64,000 nt of DNA from Rosa chinensis (lineage: Eukaryota > Streptophyta > Magnoliopsida > Rosales > Rosaceae): contig NC_037091.1 in assembly GCF_002994745.2 (NCBI RefSeq), positions 10,478,501 to 10,542,500 on the forward strand, written 5' to 3'. Position numbers and translations under genes: made by a program. Shown one piece after another: positions 31,560 through 43,586 of this stretch. The notes beneath the pieces are model-generated. The model was given only the letters and a program-made list of their open reading frames with translations. It had not been told where the DNA came from and did not search any database. Positions within the stretch are counted from its first letter, which is position 1. Every line of letters begins with the position of its first letter.

Positions 31560-34500
31560 CTACATAATGACACATATGCAAGAATCTGCATCTTCGTCAT
31601 CAGAATCACTAACATCACTGCAAATAAACAGGAAACAGGGGTGAGATACTAGAAACGCCAGAATGAATCTATAAAAATTATTGAAGACTTGTGCAAATAA
31701 TATTACAAACAGTTACTCTTGTTTGTTTCCGCACAAGTAGATAGCCACTGATTACTATTTCAACCTAGGGAAAGGATGACAGGGTAAGAAGTTACGTCTT
31801 ATGTAAATCAAAGAGCCTCATGTGTAAGCAAACAATTGTGAGCTGGACCAAGAGATATTTCAATATAAGGATTCTCCAAAATTCCAGAAACATGCCATAG
31901 ACACAAAGGAACCCAATCTATCAGTACTTACATGACAAGCCAAATTCTAGCAAGTAACACTGAATGAACATTCTAATACACTGGGGCCAATAAAAAAATA
32001 TGATAAACTGGCGAGGTCTAGAAGTCAGTACTAAATCATTTTGCAGGACCTCAAAAGTCTAATGTAAGTCCATGCTTTAAATCATCTAAGTATCACATCA
32101 CACAATCAAAAACATATCATTATGTACCAACAGTCATACAATATATCATATTGACTAGCTGACGTTTTGAACTGGACAATGCAACCCACTTACAGGAATG
32201 TCCAGCTTCCTAATTTTACTAGCCTTCACTCACAATAAATCATGTTATGATTTCCATACAATTAGCTCTTCAAAAGAAGTTCGAGGTATATGAATGAACT
32301 GCTAAGCATAAAAGATATATTATAATTTGATATAGCAGTCTAACTTAACAACCAAAGACCACTATAAATGAGTCTTTTTAAGGCGCATAACTTAGTCCTA
32401 AAACTTATCAGCTGAGAAACAATGTTCGAGATGACCAAGACCCATAGGGTTTGACTTCTACTGCTCATGGCCCATTGACCTTACTCGTTTTCCACAGTCT
32501 CTCTCCAATTCCTTTGGCAACATTCACATTCACAAATATACACACACGTACATATAAATAACAGTCCCTAAATGCCTTTACTACTTTTGTAATAGCTTAA
32601 GTTCCCGGTATCTACAGAGACAGTGATTTACATCCTAAAAGTTGAGGTTCTTAATGAGATAAAAGGATGCATACTGACTCATTAACAGAATTGAATTATA
32701 TGACCAGATATGGGAATTTGGAGAACCAAGAAAAGAGAAATCAGTTGCCTTAGACTAAAAGAGGAATACAACATTCTAGTCATGAGAAGTCAGATGGAGA
32801 GATGTTCAGCAATGATAACTATTTACTTAGGAAAAGATCTATAGCAAATAATGACTTGCCAAGATGGAAATGATGCTGTATGGTGGAATCCTTTGTGGAA
32901 ATTATAGATAGACAAGAAGAGAACACCTAATTATTCAACCAACCAAAACTTGAGCACCGCATTAAATTGTAACCTGAATTGTTCAATTCTTAAACTCTTA
33001 CTAACCATCCAGTGCCTCAAAATTAAATAGTTCTTCAAGGGCAGGAAGAGTTGATAACCACTTCAACTCAAGTATGACAGCAATACCCAGTCAAGCAGGT
33101 TAGCTAAACTCCAATGGGCCTAAGATTTTCCATCAGATGCTAAATTTAATACTGTGGTCCACCCAAAATTATGCAGTCTTTTTAAAGAAGTATGACCCTC
33201 ATACTGACAGGCAACTTCAATAAGTGGGGATGTTAACACAGATTAACAAAAAAAAAAAAAACTAGTGGTCACAGGGTTGCAGCAACGGTAGATCCCCATA
33301 AAGTGAAAGGGGAATGACATCAGACAAGATTAAAGACAAATGGCCCATGTATATAGACAATGTTGGTTAGCACAGCTAAAAGGACAATCAATGAGAAACC
33401 AACATGGTGAACTCTAGAGTTAACCTCAGCAAAATAACACCCCCAAATAAAAGAAAGTACAAAGCAGAACAGCAACAAAAAGATTAGTGCAGGTAAGGGT
33501 TCCATGTTTCCTCAATAAGGTAGAAATGCATGAGATACACCTGGTCTATGTTTTGTTCTGTTGTACGAAAAGGGATTAACTGGTTACATTTCACTCCTAA
33601 TAAATTCCCTGAAATGGGTTTTACCAAAAATGGCACCCAAGAATTCCAAATTTACGAAACATGGCACTTTTGTAAGATTTTGTCATGTGTACGTTACATG
33701 AATGCTATTTTTGTGCAAAACTTTAATTCGGGTTCCATTTTGGTAAATCCCCTTAAATTGTCCTCTGACCAAAGCCTCCACCCTAATGAGGAGAAACACA
33801 ATATTACAATAGAACGGTTATGCTAACTCAACCTGTCATTCTGGTACCTACACTAGATTACAGAATATTACTATTGAATTGGTACTCTGACCCCCACCTG
33901 TCATTTCAGTTCCTAAGACTAGCCAGTTAATTCTGTTGATGAAGCATGCAAAAGCAACAACACCTTTAATTTGTAAAGAGACCTCAAACAGTTACGCTCG
34001 GCCACTTCAGAATTGCTCAGTCCAGCCTAACAAATCTTCAATTTGTTATGAAAGAAATAAACATGATAAAGGCATTCCAGTCTGAAATTGTGAATCAATT
34101 CGGATATACTCAACAGTTTAACATGGCCAAAATAGCAACCTGTCTCTACAGTTTAAAGAAACAATAAGAACACTTCCGCAAATTCACATATCAGCATCGA
34201 GCATAGTGCAAACCACCTAATCAATACAAAATTATGCACTGAAAACCAAAAATCAAAGCTCAAACAATACCTACATAACAGAATCAAAATCAACAAGTAT
34301 AACTAAAACAAAAACTCAAAACTCTTAAAACTTTGGCCAAGACAATGCACACTAACACACATAATCGAGCATATACACATTACCTTGGCTCATACTCTAA
34401 CACCTCAACAAGCTTATTCCCATTCCTATCATTCCACTGCACTTTTCGCCTCGTCTTATTCGTCTTCCTCGACATTCCACCTTTCCTCGGCGGCAACAAC

Positions 34501-34631
34501 GAATTTGACTCACTATCTTCATCCCCATTCCCCTGTTCCTCAACCTTTTCACTCTCTCCAGTACCACCACCACCACTCAAGCTCTCATTTTCACCTCCAT
34601 TTTGCACTTTCTCCTTCTCATCCGTCTCCAT
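31560..34631 (-). CDS. Small acidic plant protein with a C-terminal CaaX box (101 aa, 2 exons)
   Basis: Exon 1 is 34384-34631 and exon 2 is 31560-31617, separated by a 2.77-kb GT-AG intron; the junction makes a serine codon (AG plus T). The protein is METDEKEKVQ..., glycine- and acid-rich to about residue 45, basic at about 49-63 (RKGGMSRKTNKTRRK), then a conserved-looking block VQWND(R)NGNKLVEVLEYEP (64-82) and an acidic end DSDDEDAD. The last four residues are CVIM, a canonical CaaX motif with X = Met that would favour farnesylation; CIC just before adds a possible palmitoylation site. Earlier in-frame TTG codons exist upstream but no ATG. I recall similar short plant proteins of unknown function. 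The intron spans 31618-34383 with no other gene seen. Confidence 0.82.
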
Positions 34632-37600
34632 TAACAACAAACAAGACTCCAAAGACCTCAACCCCTCAGCCAGCTCAAACCCCCAGTGATCAGAATCCAG
34701 CTGGAAACACGTCAAATCTCTCGAATTTACCAAAATCCCCAAAATCCGTGAAGTTTCCAAAATTCACAAACCCTAACCCTAAAGCTCGAAACTTTGCCGT
34801 CGCCGGGGACGTGAATCGCCGTTACCGGGAAAGTCAACGCCCATCAGCGGTGGGGGTTGAATCGCAACGGGACGGATTGGATTGCAGAAAAATCACAGAC
34901 GAAATTGGAAGAGGGAGAAAACGAAACGAAACCTGATGAAAAGAATCGAAACGTTTCAAATGGCGGGGGCTGGTTTAGATCGTTTTCCCCTTCTCCAAAT
35001 CGAAACGAGAATTTGGTGCCAAAACAACAACTGTTATTAGTTAATAAAGAGAGACACAAAGATCTTTTTTTTTTTTTTTTTATAATTTTTTTTTGTTGTT
35101 GAAAGGGACGGGTCAGCTTAGTAATAATAATGAAGAACTCGCACTCTTTTCTTTTCTTTTTTTTTTTGAAGAAGAAGAACTCGCACTTTGCAGAACTGAG
35201 CTACCTTTTTTATTTATTTATTTTTTAATCGTGAAAACCCGTTTCATTGGACACCACGTGGCGGAAGTTAATGTCGTTGTAACAGTGAGGAATTGGCGGC
35301 TTGTGTAGTGTATAATCACTATAATGTATATACCGACACTCGGGTAAAAGGAATTGGCGAGCCGCCAAACTTGCAACTAACTTTTTTTTCTTTTTTTTGC
35401 CCCTCTTCGATGCTTTCTTCGATATGGATTCTTTATTCCCAATCCTAATTTCTGTGGTACGAAAATATAAATATATATATAATTTTTGAATATTTTTTTT
35501 TTTTTGAAAGGAAGATATAATTTCTTATAGAATAACTACATATAAAAACTATGAAAAAAAGAACTAAACAAGGGTGGTATGCAATCGTGTTCCTTCCTAT
35601 AGCAAATTACCAATAAATATAATCTCAGCCTATTTATTATCAATAGCAAACCTTTTTTTTTTTTTTTTCCAAATCTCTTGCGGTACTGTAGCTGAACCTT
35701 ATGCAAGGTCATTTTCCTTTCATTTTTTGGATTGATTTTGTTACTTAGTAAATTACCAAAATAACGTCTACAGACTTAATGTACTGGGCTTTAGTATCAT
35801 TATGAAGGATTGCAGATTTAATGTACTGAGCTTCAGTATCATCCTGACATACATGACTTGTAGTTTTTTTCCCATTTCTAGAGGCAATTGTGAATAATTA
35901 ACCAGTTGAATTGTTTGTATACACATAAAAGAGCCAGTTTGTATACACATAAAAGAGCCAAAGTTATTTGACCTGGCACCAATTTTTTTCTTCTGAAACT
36001 TAGTAATTAAATCAGTCCATTAACATTAACCAATAAAGAAGACTTCAAAAAGTCTGCATCTATGTCAATTTACTTTCGTCAAGATCCTATAAACTCATAA
36101 ACACAAATCCACATATGCAAAAGATCAACCTTTCGCTATTAATCTCGCTTGACAAAACAAAAAGATTCAGATTGATCAAATGCACATCCTAAACCTAATC
36201 CAGTCCAACCTAATATGGTCTTTGCTTGCTTTCAATTATGTCCTACTTTCGAATATCGGCTCTCTTCATTGTGAAGAAATCTCTCACATGGTTCTTCTCA
36301 TGTTCTTCAATCGGTACATCCTCTTTGTTTATTGCAGTAGCCATCCTCTTTGCCACTTGAGATTAATCTGTGTATATGATAAATGCAAATATATGAGTAT
36401 CGACCCTCAGTAGTTTACTAACCTTCCATAGTGTACTGACCCTCAATTTTATTAAGAAACCATTATAGCTTATAAGAATGCAAAAGAACTAATCAAAAGA
36501 TCCTCATAGCTGCAGCATATTAATGACTAGAATTTTAAGCAGAAAAAAAAAAAGACTAACAATAGTAATAAGATCAAATATCATAGAGCGTATAGATAGA
36601 CATAATTTCAATGACCCTCCCATAAAGTAAAGCTAAGAAATCTGTCTAAAAATGCAAGCTCAACTGAACCGATAATAGATTTGAGTTGAAACCTCATGCA
36701 ATCAAGCGAATGCAATCATGAAGCTAAAGTTATTGATCCTCGTTTGAGGGCTAATAACCATATTGCAACCTCATTTGATGTTTGCAATATGGTTATTGGT
36801 TATTGGCCCTTAATAGCAATACACACGGTTCTCTAAGTTTAGTTACACCATTCACAATCTCAAACCTCTTAAATCAATCATCACATACAGAAAGGCACAT
36901 ATGTCATCATGACATATCAGAAACTCAAAGATGTCACTCAAATAATGGTCTTGACATGTTAATAAAGTAATCATTATGGAACATAAACTTGATAAAATTT
37001 GGCACCATTATGTATCCAAACACTTTAAAACTTGTTTAAGCAACACCAGACCGACTTACAAAAGCATTCTCCAACAAAGCATGTCAATTATGAAGTTCAC
37101 AAAAAAACAGAATGAATTAGCCTCTCTATTCTACAAAGCTCTAGCAACATCACCATACAAATTCGAAACACTCAATTTCGAAAACCAGGACCAATTACTA
37201 TTCTTCTAACACAAATTTGAGTACAATAAATATAGGGTTAGTGAAATCATGAAGGTAAGGCTACTGAACCTCAGAAACTAAAGTTCATACAATTCATTTT
37301 GTACTGTTAAGTCACAAAACTCATCATTATCCATAAGAACAAACAATCTTAGAAACTAAAGCTATTGACCCTCAGAAACTAAAGTTAATGATCTTTAGAG
37401 GGTCCATATAATCATAGATTTCACATATTGCAGCATTTTAATGCTACTGACTCTCAATAATCATAGATTGCATATATTGCAAGCATTTTATGCTACTAAC
37501 TCTCAATAAGCTCATACAATTCATCATCAGTCACATAACATCAAGTTTCGCCGTCTAGCTACTCATTTTAATTGATATTGACCTTACTCTTTGGTGGATT

Positions 37601-37674
37601 TGTAGGCCGAGAACAAACCCTAGTTTCACCATGTTCCTTGCTGGTAGATTTGCAGGCTAGGACCAAACAATAGC
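34632..37674. other. Promoter side of the CaaX gene, then gene-poor sequence
   Basis: The first few hundred bp are the 5' leader and promoter of the minus-strand gene. The remainder is AT-rich with poly-T tracts (35065-35090, 35654-35669). From about 36400 to 37500 variants of AGAAACTAAAGTTATTGACC recur irregularly, suggesting an old decayed repeat. I see no gene. Confidence 0.45.
36753..36797. repeat. Perfect 16-bp inverted repeat (hairpin)
   Basis: AATAACCATATTGCAA at 36753-36768 and its exact complement at 36782-36797 are separated by 13 bp, with further partial pairing outside. It could be the end-to-end remnant of a small foldback element. Confidence 0.7.
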
Positions 37675-37850
37675 TTCGCTGCCTCGCTTCACCGCCTCCC
37701 TTCATTGCCTAGCTTCGCCACCCACTTTCTCCTCCTAGCTTCGCTGCCTCGCTTCTCCCCTAGCTTCGCTGCCTCGCTTCTCCCCTAGCTTCGCCGCGTC
37801 ACTTCATCTTCTAGCTTCGCCACGTCGCTTCTCCGTCTCGCTTCGCCGGA
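37675..37850. repeat. Short minisatellite of CTAGCTTCGC(C/T)GCCTCGCTTC units
   Basis: About seven imperfect units of roughly 20-28 bp repeat CTTCGC, CTCGCTTC and CCTAGC. The array is much more GC-rich than its surroundings. No coding meaning is supported. Confidence 0.75.
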
Positions 37851-38520
37851 GCCCTAGATTTATCAATTTAGAGAAGATTTTGATTTTGGGACGGTTTTGA
37901 TTTTGGGAGAAATGGCTCATACTGGTGTTAGTGGCATTTTATGTAGTTTGTTTAAAATTTGAGTGCTCTTTCTCTCATTAGGTTTACAATGGGCTAACAG
38001 CCCGTTAGTATTGCTGGTCGCACGAGCTCCGAAAACATGGAGCCTGCTCTTGGTAAAATATATGTAGTTCTGCCACTAAAACTGGAAAGTGCAACAAGAA
38101 GAAAAGTCATATTCAGCATTATATTGTCCAAACTAAAAACACTTCTTATGATCAACACTATTGCTTTCATAACAGTACTACCAACAAGTCCACACAGCTT
38201 GATCATTATCACTTGTATATACCTAGTCACCCTGTGCTTTCACTGTTCATTTTCTACTTGCCCATCTGTATCACTCAAAAGTCTTCCACAAAAAGCATCA
38301 ATAAAATGGTCGATCATGCATTTTCGGTTGCAAATCACCCGAAAAGGTAATTCAATCATACGAAACAAAGTGATTAAGGAAGAACTACAAATGGTCGAGG
38401 GAATTGAATCTGTTATGATGTTGTGGAAATGTGGAGATCTAAGCCCTACAGAGAGGCTGCAAATTATTCCCTTGTTAGCTCTCTTAGTGATGGTACGTAC
38501 TCAACATTAGATAGAATCAT
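37851..38520. other. Unassigned region with a possible relic exon
   Basis: Plus-strand 38365-38480 reads EELQMVEGIESVMMLWKCGD and continues in frame, which looks protein-like but matches nothing I recognise. Minus-strand open stretches also exist. I cannot decide between relic gene and chance. Confidence 0.3.
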
Positions 38521-38802
38521 AGAATGCAGTCTCTATCATTTGAATCCATTTGTTTGCTTCTTTTTATTCAAGCTTGAAATCCTTACATTTATAATAGTCT
38601 AATCAAGCAATTACAGTTAAGCTACTAGTGTAAACTGAATTGGTGATTTGAAACCACTCATCCAATTGGAGACTTGTTTAATTTGGACCTAAGAATAACC
38701 CCAGCAATGGTTAGTGGTCATAGCACTACTTTAGAGTACAGAAGCCCTTGTATGGATTGTTGAATGTGCAAGCATTACCAGGACGTGAAAAACAATCTGC
38801 AC
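38521..38802 (-). pseudogene. CPA-FAS: Degenerate last exon and 3' flank of cyclopropane-fatty-acid synthase
   Basis: On the minus strand, after a GCAG acceptor, 38796 down to about 38738 aligns with exon 24 of the intact gene (CACGTCCTGG(C/T)AATG, then ATCC(C/A)TACAA(A/G)GGC). A 1-bp deletion in the TTT run shifts the frame, and the final codons are lost. The sequence downstream (38521-38735) resembles the 3' flank of the second pseudogene at about 58615-58808, for example TTTGTTTGCTT, TTATTCAA(G/A)CTTGAAATC and CTTGTTTAATTT. This copy therefore shares ancestry with that one rather than coming directly from the intact gene. Confidence 0.8.
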
Positions 38803-39109
38803 CGATATAAACATTAAGAATGAGAATGCACGAGAGAGAACAAAGAAACATCCATGAGAAAGCAAACTTAATATATAACACATTCCCAACTAACAAAGTT
38901 AATAACACAGCCATGGTTCGTGGCTTTTTCACACCGACAGTCAAGTAATAGATTTGAGCCTAAGCACTCGGTGGAAATTCCTTTTTTGGAGTTCATGATA
39001 AATCATTTGAAATTTCTTCAATAAATAAAAATTATTATTGAGAGATGGGTAAAGCTATGGTATGTTAACATTTCTCATAGAACAACTATTTTTACCTCTC
39101 TAAGAACTC

Positions 39110-39330
39110 ATGTTATCACTTTGAGGACTAATATTACTATTTTCAGGACTCATATGGTAAACTAAGAAAATTTACCACTTTAAGGACTCATGTTACCACT
39201 TTCAGGACTAATTTTACTATTTTGAGGACTCATGTGGTAACTAAGAAAATTTACCACTTTAAGGACTAATGTTACTACTTTGAGGACTAATATTACTATT
39301 TTAATGACTCATTTTACCACTTTTAAGGCA
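39110..39330. repeat. Tandem repeats of GGACTCATGTTACCACTTT-type units
   Basis: Short units alternating AGGACTAAT(A/G)TTACTA(C/T)TTT and AGGACTCATGT, with a larger period of about 80 bp (AAGAAAATTTACCACTTTAA occurs twice). It is non-coding and of unknown origin. Confidence 0.7.
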
Positions 39331-39596
39331 ATTGTATGCATGTCATACGTTAACACATTATAAAATTTTCCTATTTGGATATATCCACCATACAATTCCA
39401 GTTTCATATTGATGATTTATTGTGTGAGAGCTTCAAATTAACTGGAGGCGGGAAAATGGGCACTGTGTTGCAACACACTGTTGTGCCAGTGCTAGGAGGA
39501 TTTTTTGCTGGGAGTAGGGCTGGGGAGTTGAACTATGGGACAGGCCAGGGTTTGATTGGGGAAAAATCATTTTCGGTTTTGATTCCTTAAAAAATA

Positions 39597-40742
39597 GGCA
39601 AAATGGCCAAATTACCTCATAACTTTTCTCATGACTACCGATTTACTCCCTGACATTTCAATTTTGATTATTTACACCCTCACTTTTCTAAATGTTGCCA
39701 ATTTACACCCTATAGTCAAATTTTAGACTTTCCATCCAATTTCTCCGTTAACTTAGTTAGCACGTGAAGGGTCTTTTCGTCTCTGCAATTGTCACCCAAA
39801 AAAAAAGAAGAGTGTTGCTATTTGTACTGAACAAAAATCTTAGTACACCTCGGCCAACTATAAATTTTTTGCCTATAATGTTCCAATATTACCCTCATAT
39901 ATTAATAAATCAAGAAAAAACAGACAAAATTACTTTGTTAAAAAATTAAAAAAAATACTGCTATTCATCTCCCACAACTGTTTTTTTTTCCCCTCGTCCT
40001 CTCCTCTTCTTCTTTGTCTATCTCTCACTATCTCTCAATTATCTTCTTCTCAGCATGACCTCTTCCTCTATGTTCCTTTTATCGAGATCTATATAACACA
40101 ATCCCAACTTGGATCAATCAAGATGACCTTCACATGCTTGCTGTAATTTTAATTTTCATATTCCATACATATAAATATTTTAGTTTGTTCGATGGCTCCT
40201 CAATCTTATACACAATACAAACCCCCTCTAACTGGAAACATGGAAGACCAAATTCTCATATGAATGTTTGAAATATTAATCCAGTCTAGCCTTCAAAGAA
40301 AAAGAAAACCAGAAACCTAAATGATCAAATATGATTTCTCCTTTAGTGATCGATAGGATCATCCAATCATTTGATGTGACTACTAAATATTAATTAAGTG
40401 ATCAGTTGCAAGTTAACAACCAACATTGAAATAAAGGGAGTGAAGAAGAAGAACAGTGGACAAGGAAGAAGCGACAAAGGGCAATTTTTTTTTTTCCTTC
40501 TTTTAGCGAAGAATAGTTTTGTTTTGTTTTGTTTTTTTGTTTTTTGTGATAGTTGAAAAGAGGAAAAAGCTCCTTATGTGCTAACCAAGTTAATGGAAAA
40601 TTGGATGGAAAGTCCAAAAAATAACGATAGAGTGTAAATTGGCAACAATTAGAATAGTAAGGGTGTAGATAGTCAAAATTGAAATGTCAGGAGGTAAATC
40701 GGCAGCCATGAGAAAAGTCAGGGGATAATTTAGCTATTTTGC
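39597..40742. mobile_element. Mutator-like element with about 180-bp terminal inverted repeats
   Basis: The left arm (39597 to about 39775) and the reverse complement of the right arm (about 40570-40742) align almost throughout, including CATTTCAATTTTGA(T/C)TAT, GTTGCCAATTTACAC and GACTTTCCATCCAATTT. A perfect 10-bp direct repeat TTAAAAAATA flanks it (39587-39596 and 40743-40752). The core of about 800 bp has no transposase and no recognised captured gene. The TIR length and target-duplication size are typical of non-autonomous MULEs. Confidence 0.85.
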
Positions 40743-40752
40743 TTAAAAAATA

Positions 40753-41551
40753 TAGGGATAGTTCTTTATCACATTCTATTTTAACAGTAAAGTGCTGCAG
40801 TGCTTAATTTAGCTTACAAATTTCATTGTTATTAGTTGGGGATTAGTACTCCAGCAAATTAGTGCTATCTTTTCTATTAATGAAAGTGTGTTTTCTACAA
40901 ATCAAAAGAGTAGAAAAGAGCATATGGTAGTAGTGTTCTAAATAGGGTAAAGACTTTTTATTATTATTTTTTGTGGTCTGATAAATGGGGAATCACTGAG
41001 CTAGGACTCCTAGATTAATACATAAGCAGCACAATGTAATATATAAACTATTAGCGTCTGTTGATCAAATGAATGATGATTAATGAAGATAACATATAAT
41101 GTCGATTTGCAACCAGGTAGGACTGACATATAGTGAAGACCATACCGAAACATAGTTTGTATTGGGTCTTTCGTAGCGGATTGGTGAACAAAATACGAGA
41201 TCCATTTTTTTTAATATTCAGACCTTTATTAATTACAAAGACAGAATGTCAATACGATAGGAACAAGGGTAAGACAAAACCTCTCCAAATAAAGAGCAAA
41301 GCAACCTAAAACTTGCAGCATTGAAAGAAGTTCAATGAAGAAAACAAAAATGAGGTAACCCAAGTTGATCCCGATGACAAAGATCCATAAAAAATTGGGA
41401 GTATGAGTCCTGATAAACCAAACCTTAAGAAGTTAAACTAATATTTGCTAGAGCATCTGAAACTAGTATAGGGAAAAACACACTGAACAGCACAAAGATT
41501 TAATGTGGTTCCCTCATTCCATCCACGGTACATAATCCGATATTTCTTTAT
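40753..41551. other. Unassigned AT-rich region
   Basis: About 41205-41460 resembles a retroposon tail (TTTATTAATTACAAAGACAG), and 41465-41550 (TTTAATGTGGTTCCCTC) resembles LTR-type sequence interrupted by the Pack-MULE. Both are weak. No gene is seen. Confidence 0.3.
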
Positions 41552-41640
41552 TAATAATAAGGACTAAATACTTCTTGTATTTTACTCCATAAAACAGTTC
41601 AGTGTCTCACCTTTTAAATTAAACAGTTTAGTCATTATTC

Positions 41641-42364
41641 TAAGGGTCATCATGGGTCGGACTAGGACCGACCCTACCCTAAATTTGAGGGCTTAGGGTA
41701 GGGTCGGGCCGGCCATAGTCAAAATCAACGAAACTTAGGGCCGGACCGAGGCTTCAATATGTAACCCTTTACCCGCCCTTAAAGCTCCTCCCATAAGGGT
41801 CAAAAGGGTTAGGCCGGCCTTCCAAATAGGGATGACAAGGGCCGAAAGAGCCTTACTTTGTTTAACAATTTCTTTTTTTGGCAAAATGTGGCTCAATGGT
41901 TGTATCGGTGGGTAATCCAAGACTCATTTTTTTTTTACCCTATTTAATATATACATTTTTTGAAGCTACCTTAATAATATTTATACACATTAGTTAAGGT
42001 AGTTTTTTTTTTAAATTTTTTTTATCAAATTATTTAAGGTAGTTATATACAATTAATTATCTTTCCAAATTTCCAAAATCAATTGTTGTTTAACAAAGAA
42101 AATAAAGCTTCCTAAATCAGTTAGAAAATAATAAAGGGACAAGTTATAAGTGGATAAAATAAGATGAACATATTTAGAAAATAGAAAAAGTAGAAAATTA
42201 TTAGGGCTTGCTTGAGCGAGCTTAAAGGGTCCGGCCAAGCTTCATGTCTATGGCTCTTACCCTACTCTATTTGAAAAATGGCTAGGCCGACCCACCCTAA
42301 TGCAAGGCCAGGCCAGGCGGGCTAGAAATGGGATTAGGCCCTAAGGGCCAAAGGATGATCCCTA
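41641..42364. mobile_element. hAT-like non-autonomous element, copy 2 (724 bp), inside the Pack-MULE arm
   Basis: The ends TAAGGGTCATCATGGG and, on the minus strand from 42364, TAGGGATCATCC match the ends of the element at 11603-13162. The GC-rich arms are again full of GGGTCGG/GGCCGG blocks around an AT-rich core. The 8-bp flanks CATTATTC (41633-41640) and CCTTATTC (42365-42372) differ at one base. The insertion splits the left inverted repeat of the Pack-MULE, so it came later. Confidence 0.8.
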
Positions 42365-42449
42365 CCTTATTCTCTCTAATTCTCACACAATAGGTCTAAA
42401 ATGAATATTATATCCCTCACTTCCTTTTTTTTTTTTTTTTTTTTATATT

Positions 42450-42604
42450 TGTTCAAGTAAAACCCTAGTTTGTGTTTGGCCCAAACTCTAGGTTACTTGC
42501 TCTAGTGGTAATAGGGTTAAATTAGAAGGATTTAGATTCCTATTCAATGTATTATCAATGAGAACACACAGCAAATTCCTCTCAATTCTCGTTTTCCTAA
42601 AACA
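42450..42604 (+). repeat. 5' LTR of the copia element (155 bp, internally deleted)
   Basis: Compared with the 3' LTR it lacks a 64-bp block between ATTC(A)ATGT and ATTATCAATGAG. That block carries the TATA-like CTATATAAAGAGG and so probably the core promoter. A few other single-base differences exist. Confidence 0.9.
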
Positions 42605-43586
42605 CGTTATCAGCACGAAACCCTAACCCTGAAACCCTAATATCTCTAATATCGTAGCCTTCAATCTCAGGAGCCCAGTTACCGGTCTCGCTTGCGCTTG
42701 CCCCACACTAAAGCAGCTGCACTGCTGTCAAAGAAAAAAAAAGGACGCTCAGAGGTAGCAAAGAAAGAAAAAAGAGAGAGCGAAAGGAGGAGGAGCCCAC
42801 CAGAAGGAGAAGAAAAAAGAGAGAGAGAAATAAGAAGGAGCCCACGTGCTGGGTAGAAGAAGGAGAAGAAAAAAGAGAGAGAAGAAGAAGAAAAAAAAAG
42901 GAAGAATAAGGGGATGCGGCCCACGCAGAAGAAGAAAAGAAAAAGGAAGAAACAGATGCCCAGAAGCAGGCCTGAGGCCCACAAACGCTGCCCTAGGCCC
43001 AAATCACATCAGCCTAGAGCCTGATCCACGTCAGCACTACCACGTCAGCTCCCTCAGTCAACCCTCCGATCAACTCCCGGCCAACGTCGGTCAACTCCTG
43101 GTCAACGATTCCTCCGCGACTTTTTCGGCCATTTTCCAGCGACTTTCCGGCTACATTTTCCGACCATTTTTTCCGGTCAAGTTTTCCGGCGACCTATTTC
43201 GAGGTATTTTTTATTAAACGTTCCTGTTTTTAGAGTTTTTAAGTTCAATTTCTCTTCTTTTTCGGGGACTTGCAAGCTCCCTTCTTCTACCTCCCTTTCT
43301 TCATTATAGGGGAGACCAAATTAAGCCAAACTGTGGGGCTTCGTGCTCACTCCAAGCTTAGAGCTTGTTGAGATCTCCAAACTTAGAGTTTGTAGAGAAT
43401 TTATGATCGACCACTTACATCATTGTTTCGATCTAATCCAATATCTCTTGGAATCTAATTTCTTGGAAGCGACTACGCTCGGAAATTCCTAATTTCTTGG
43501 AAGCGATTACGCTTAGAAATTTCATATGTTTTCGTGGTAGCCTATTTCGCTCCGAAACTAACCCTAATTTCTTGTTCTCTTTCAGG

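Noticed and set aside
34384..34760. Longer N-terminus for the CaaX protein beginning at 34760
   Set aside because: That start would be TTG. The first ATG in frame is at 34631, and the upstream sequence (AGGGTTAGGGTTTG-like) looks like a plant 5' leader.
42679..43002. Minus-strand Phe/Ser/Leu-rich open frames in the copia leader
   Set aside because: These are the antisense of a purine-rich leader; there is no start context and no family.
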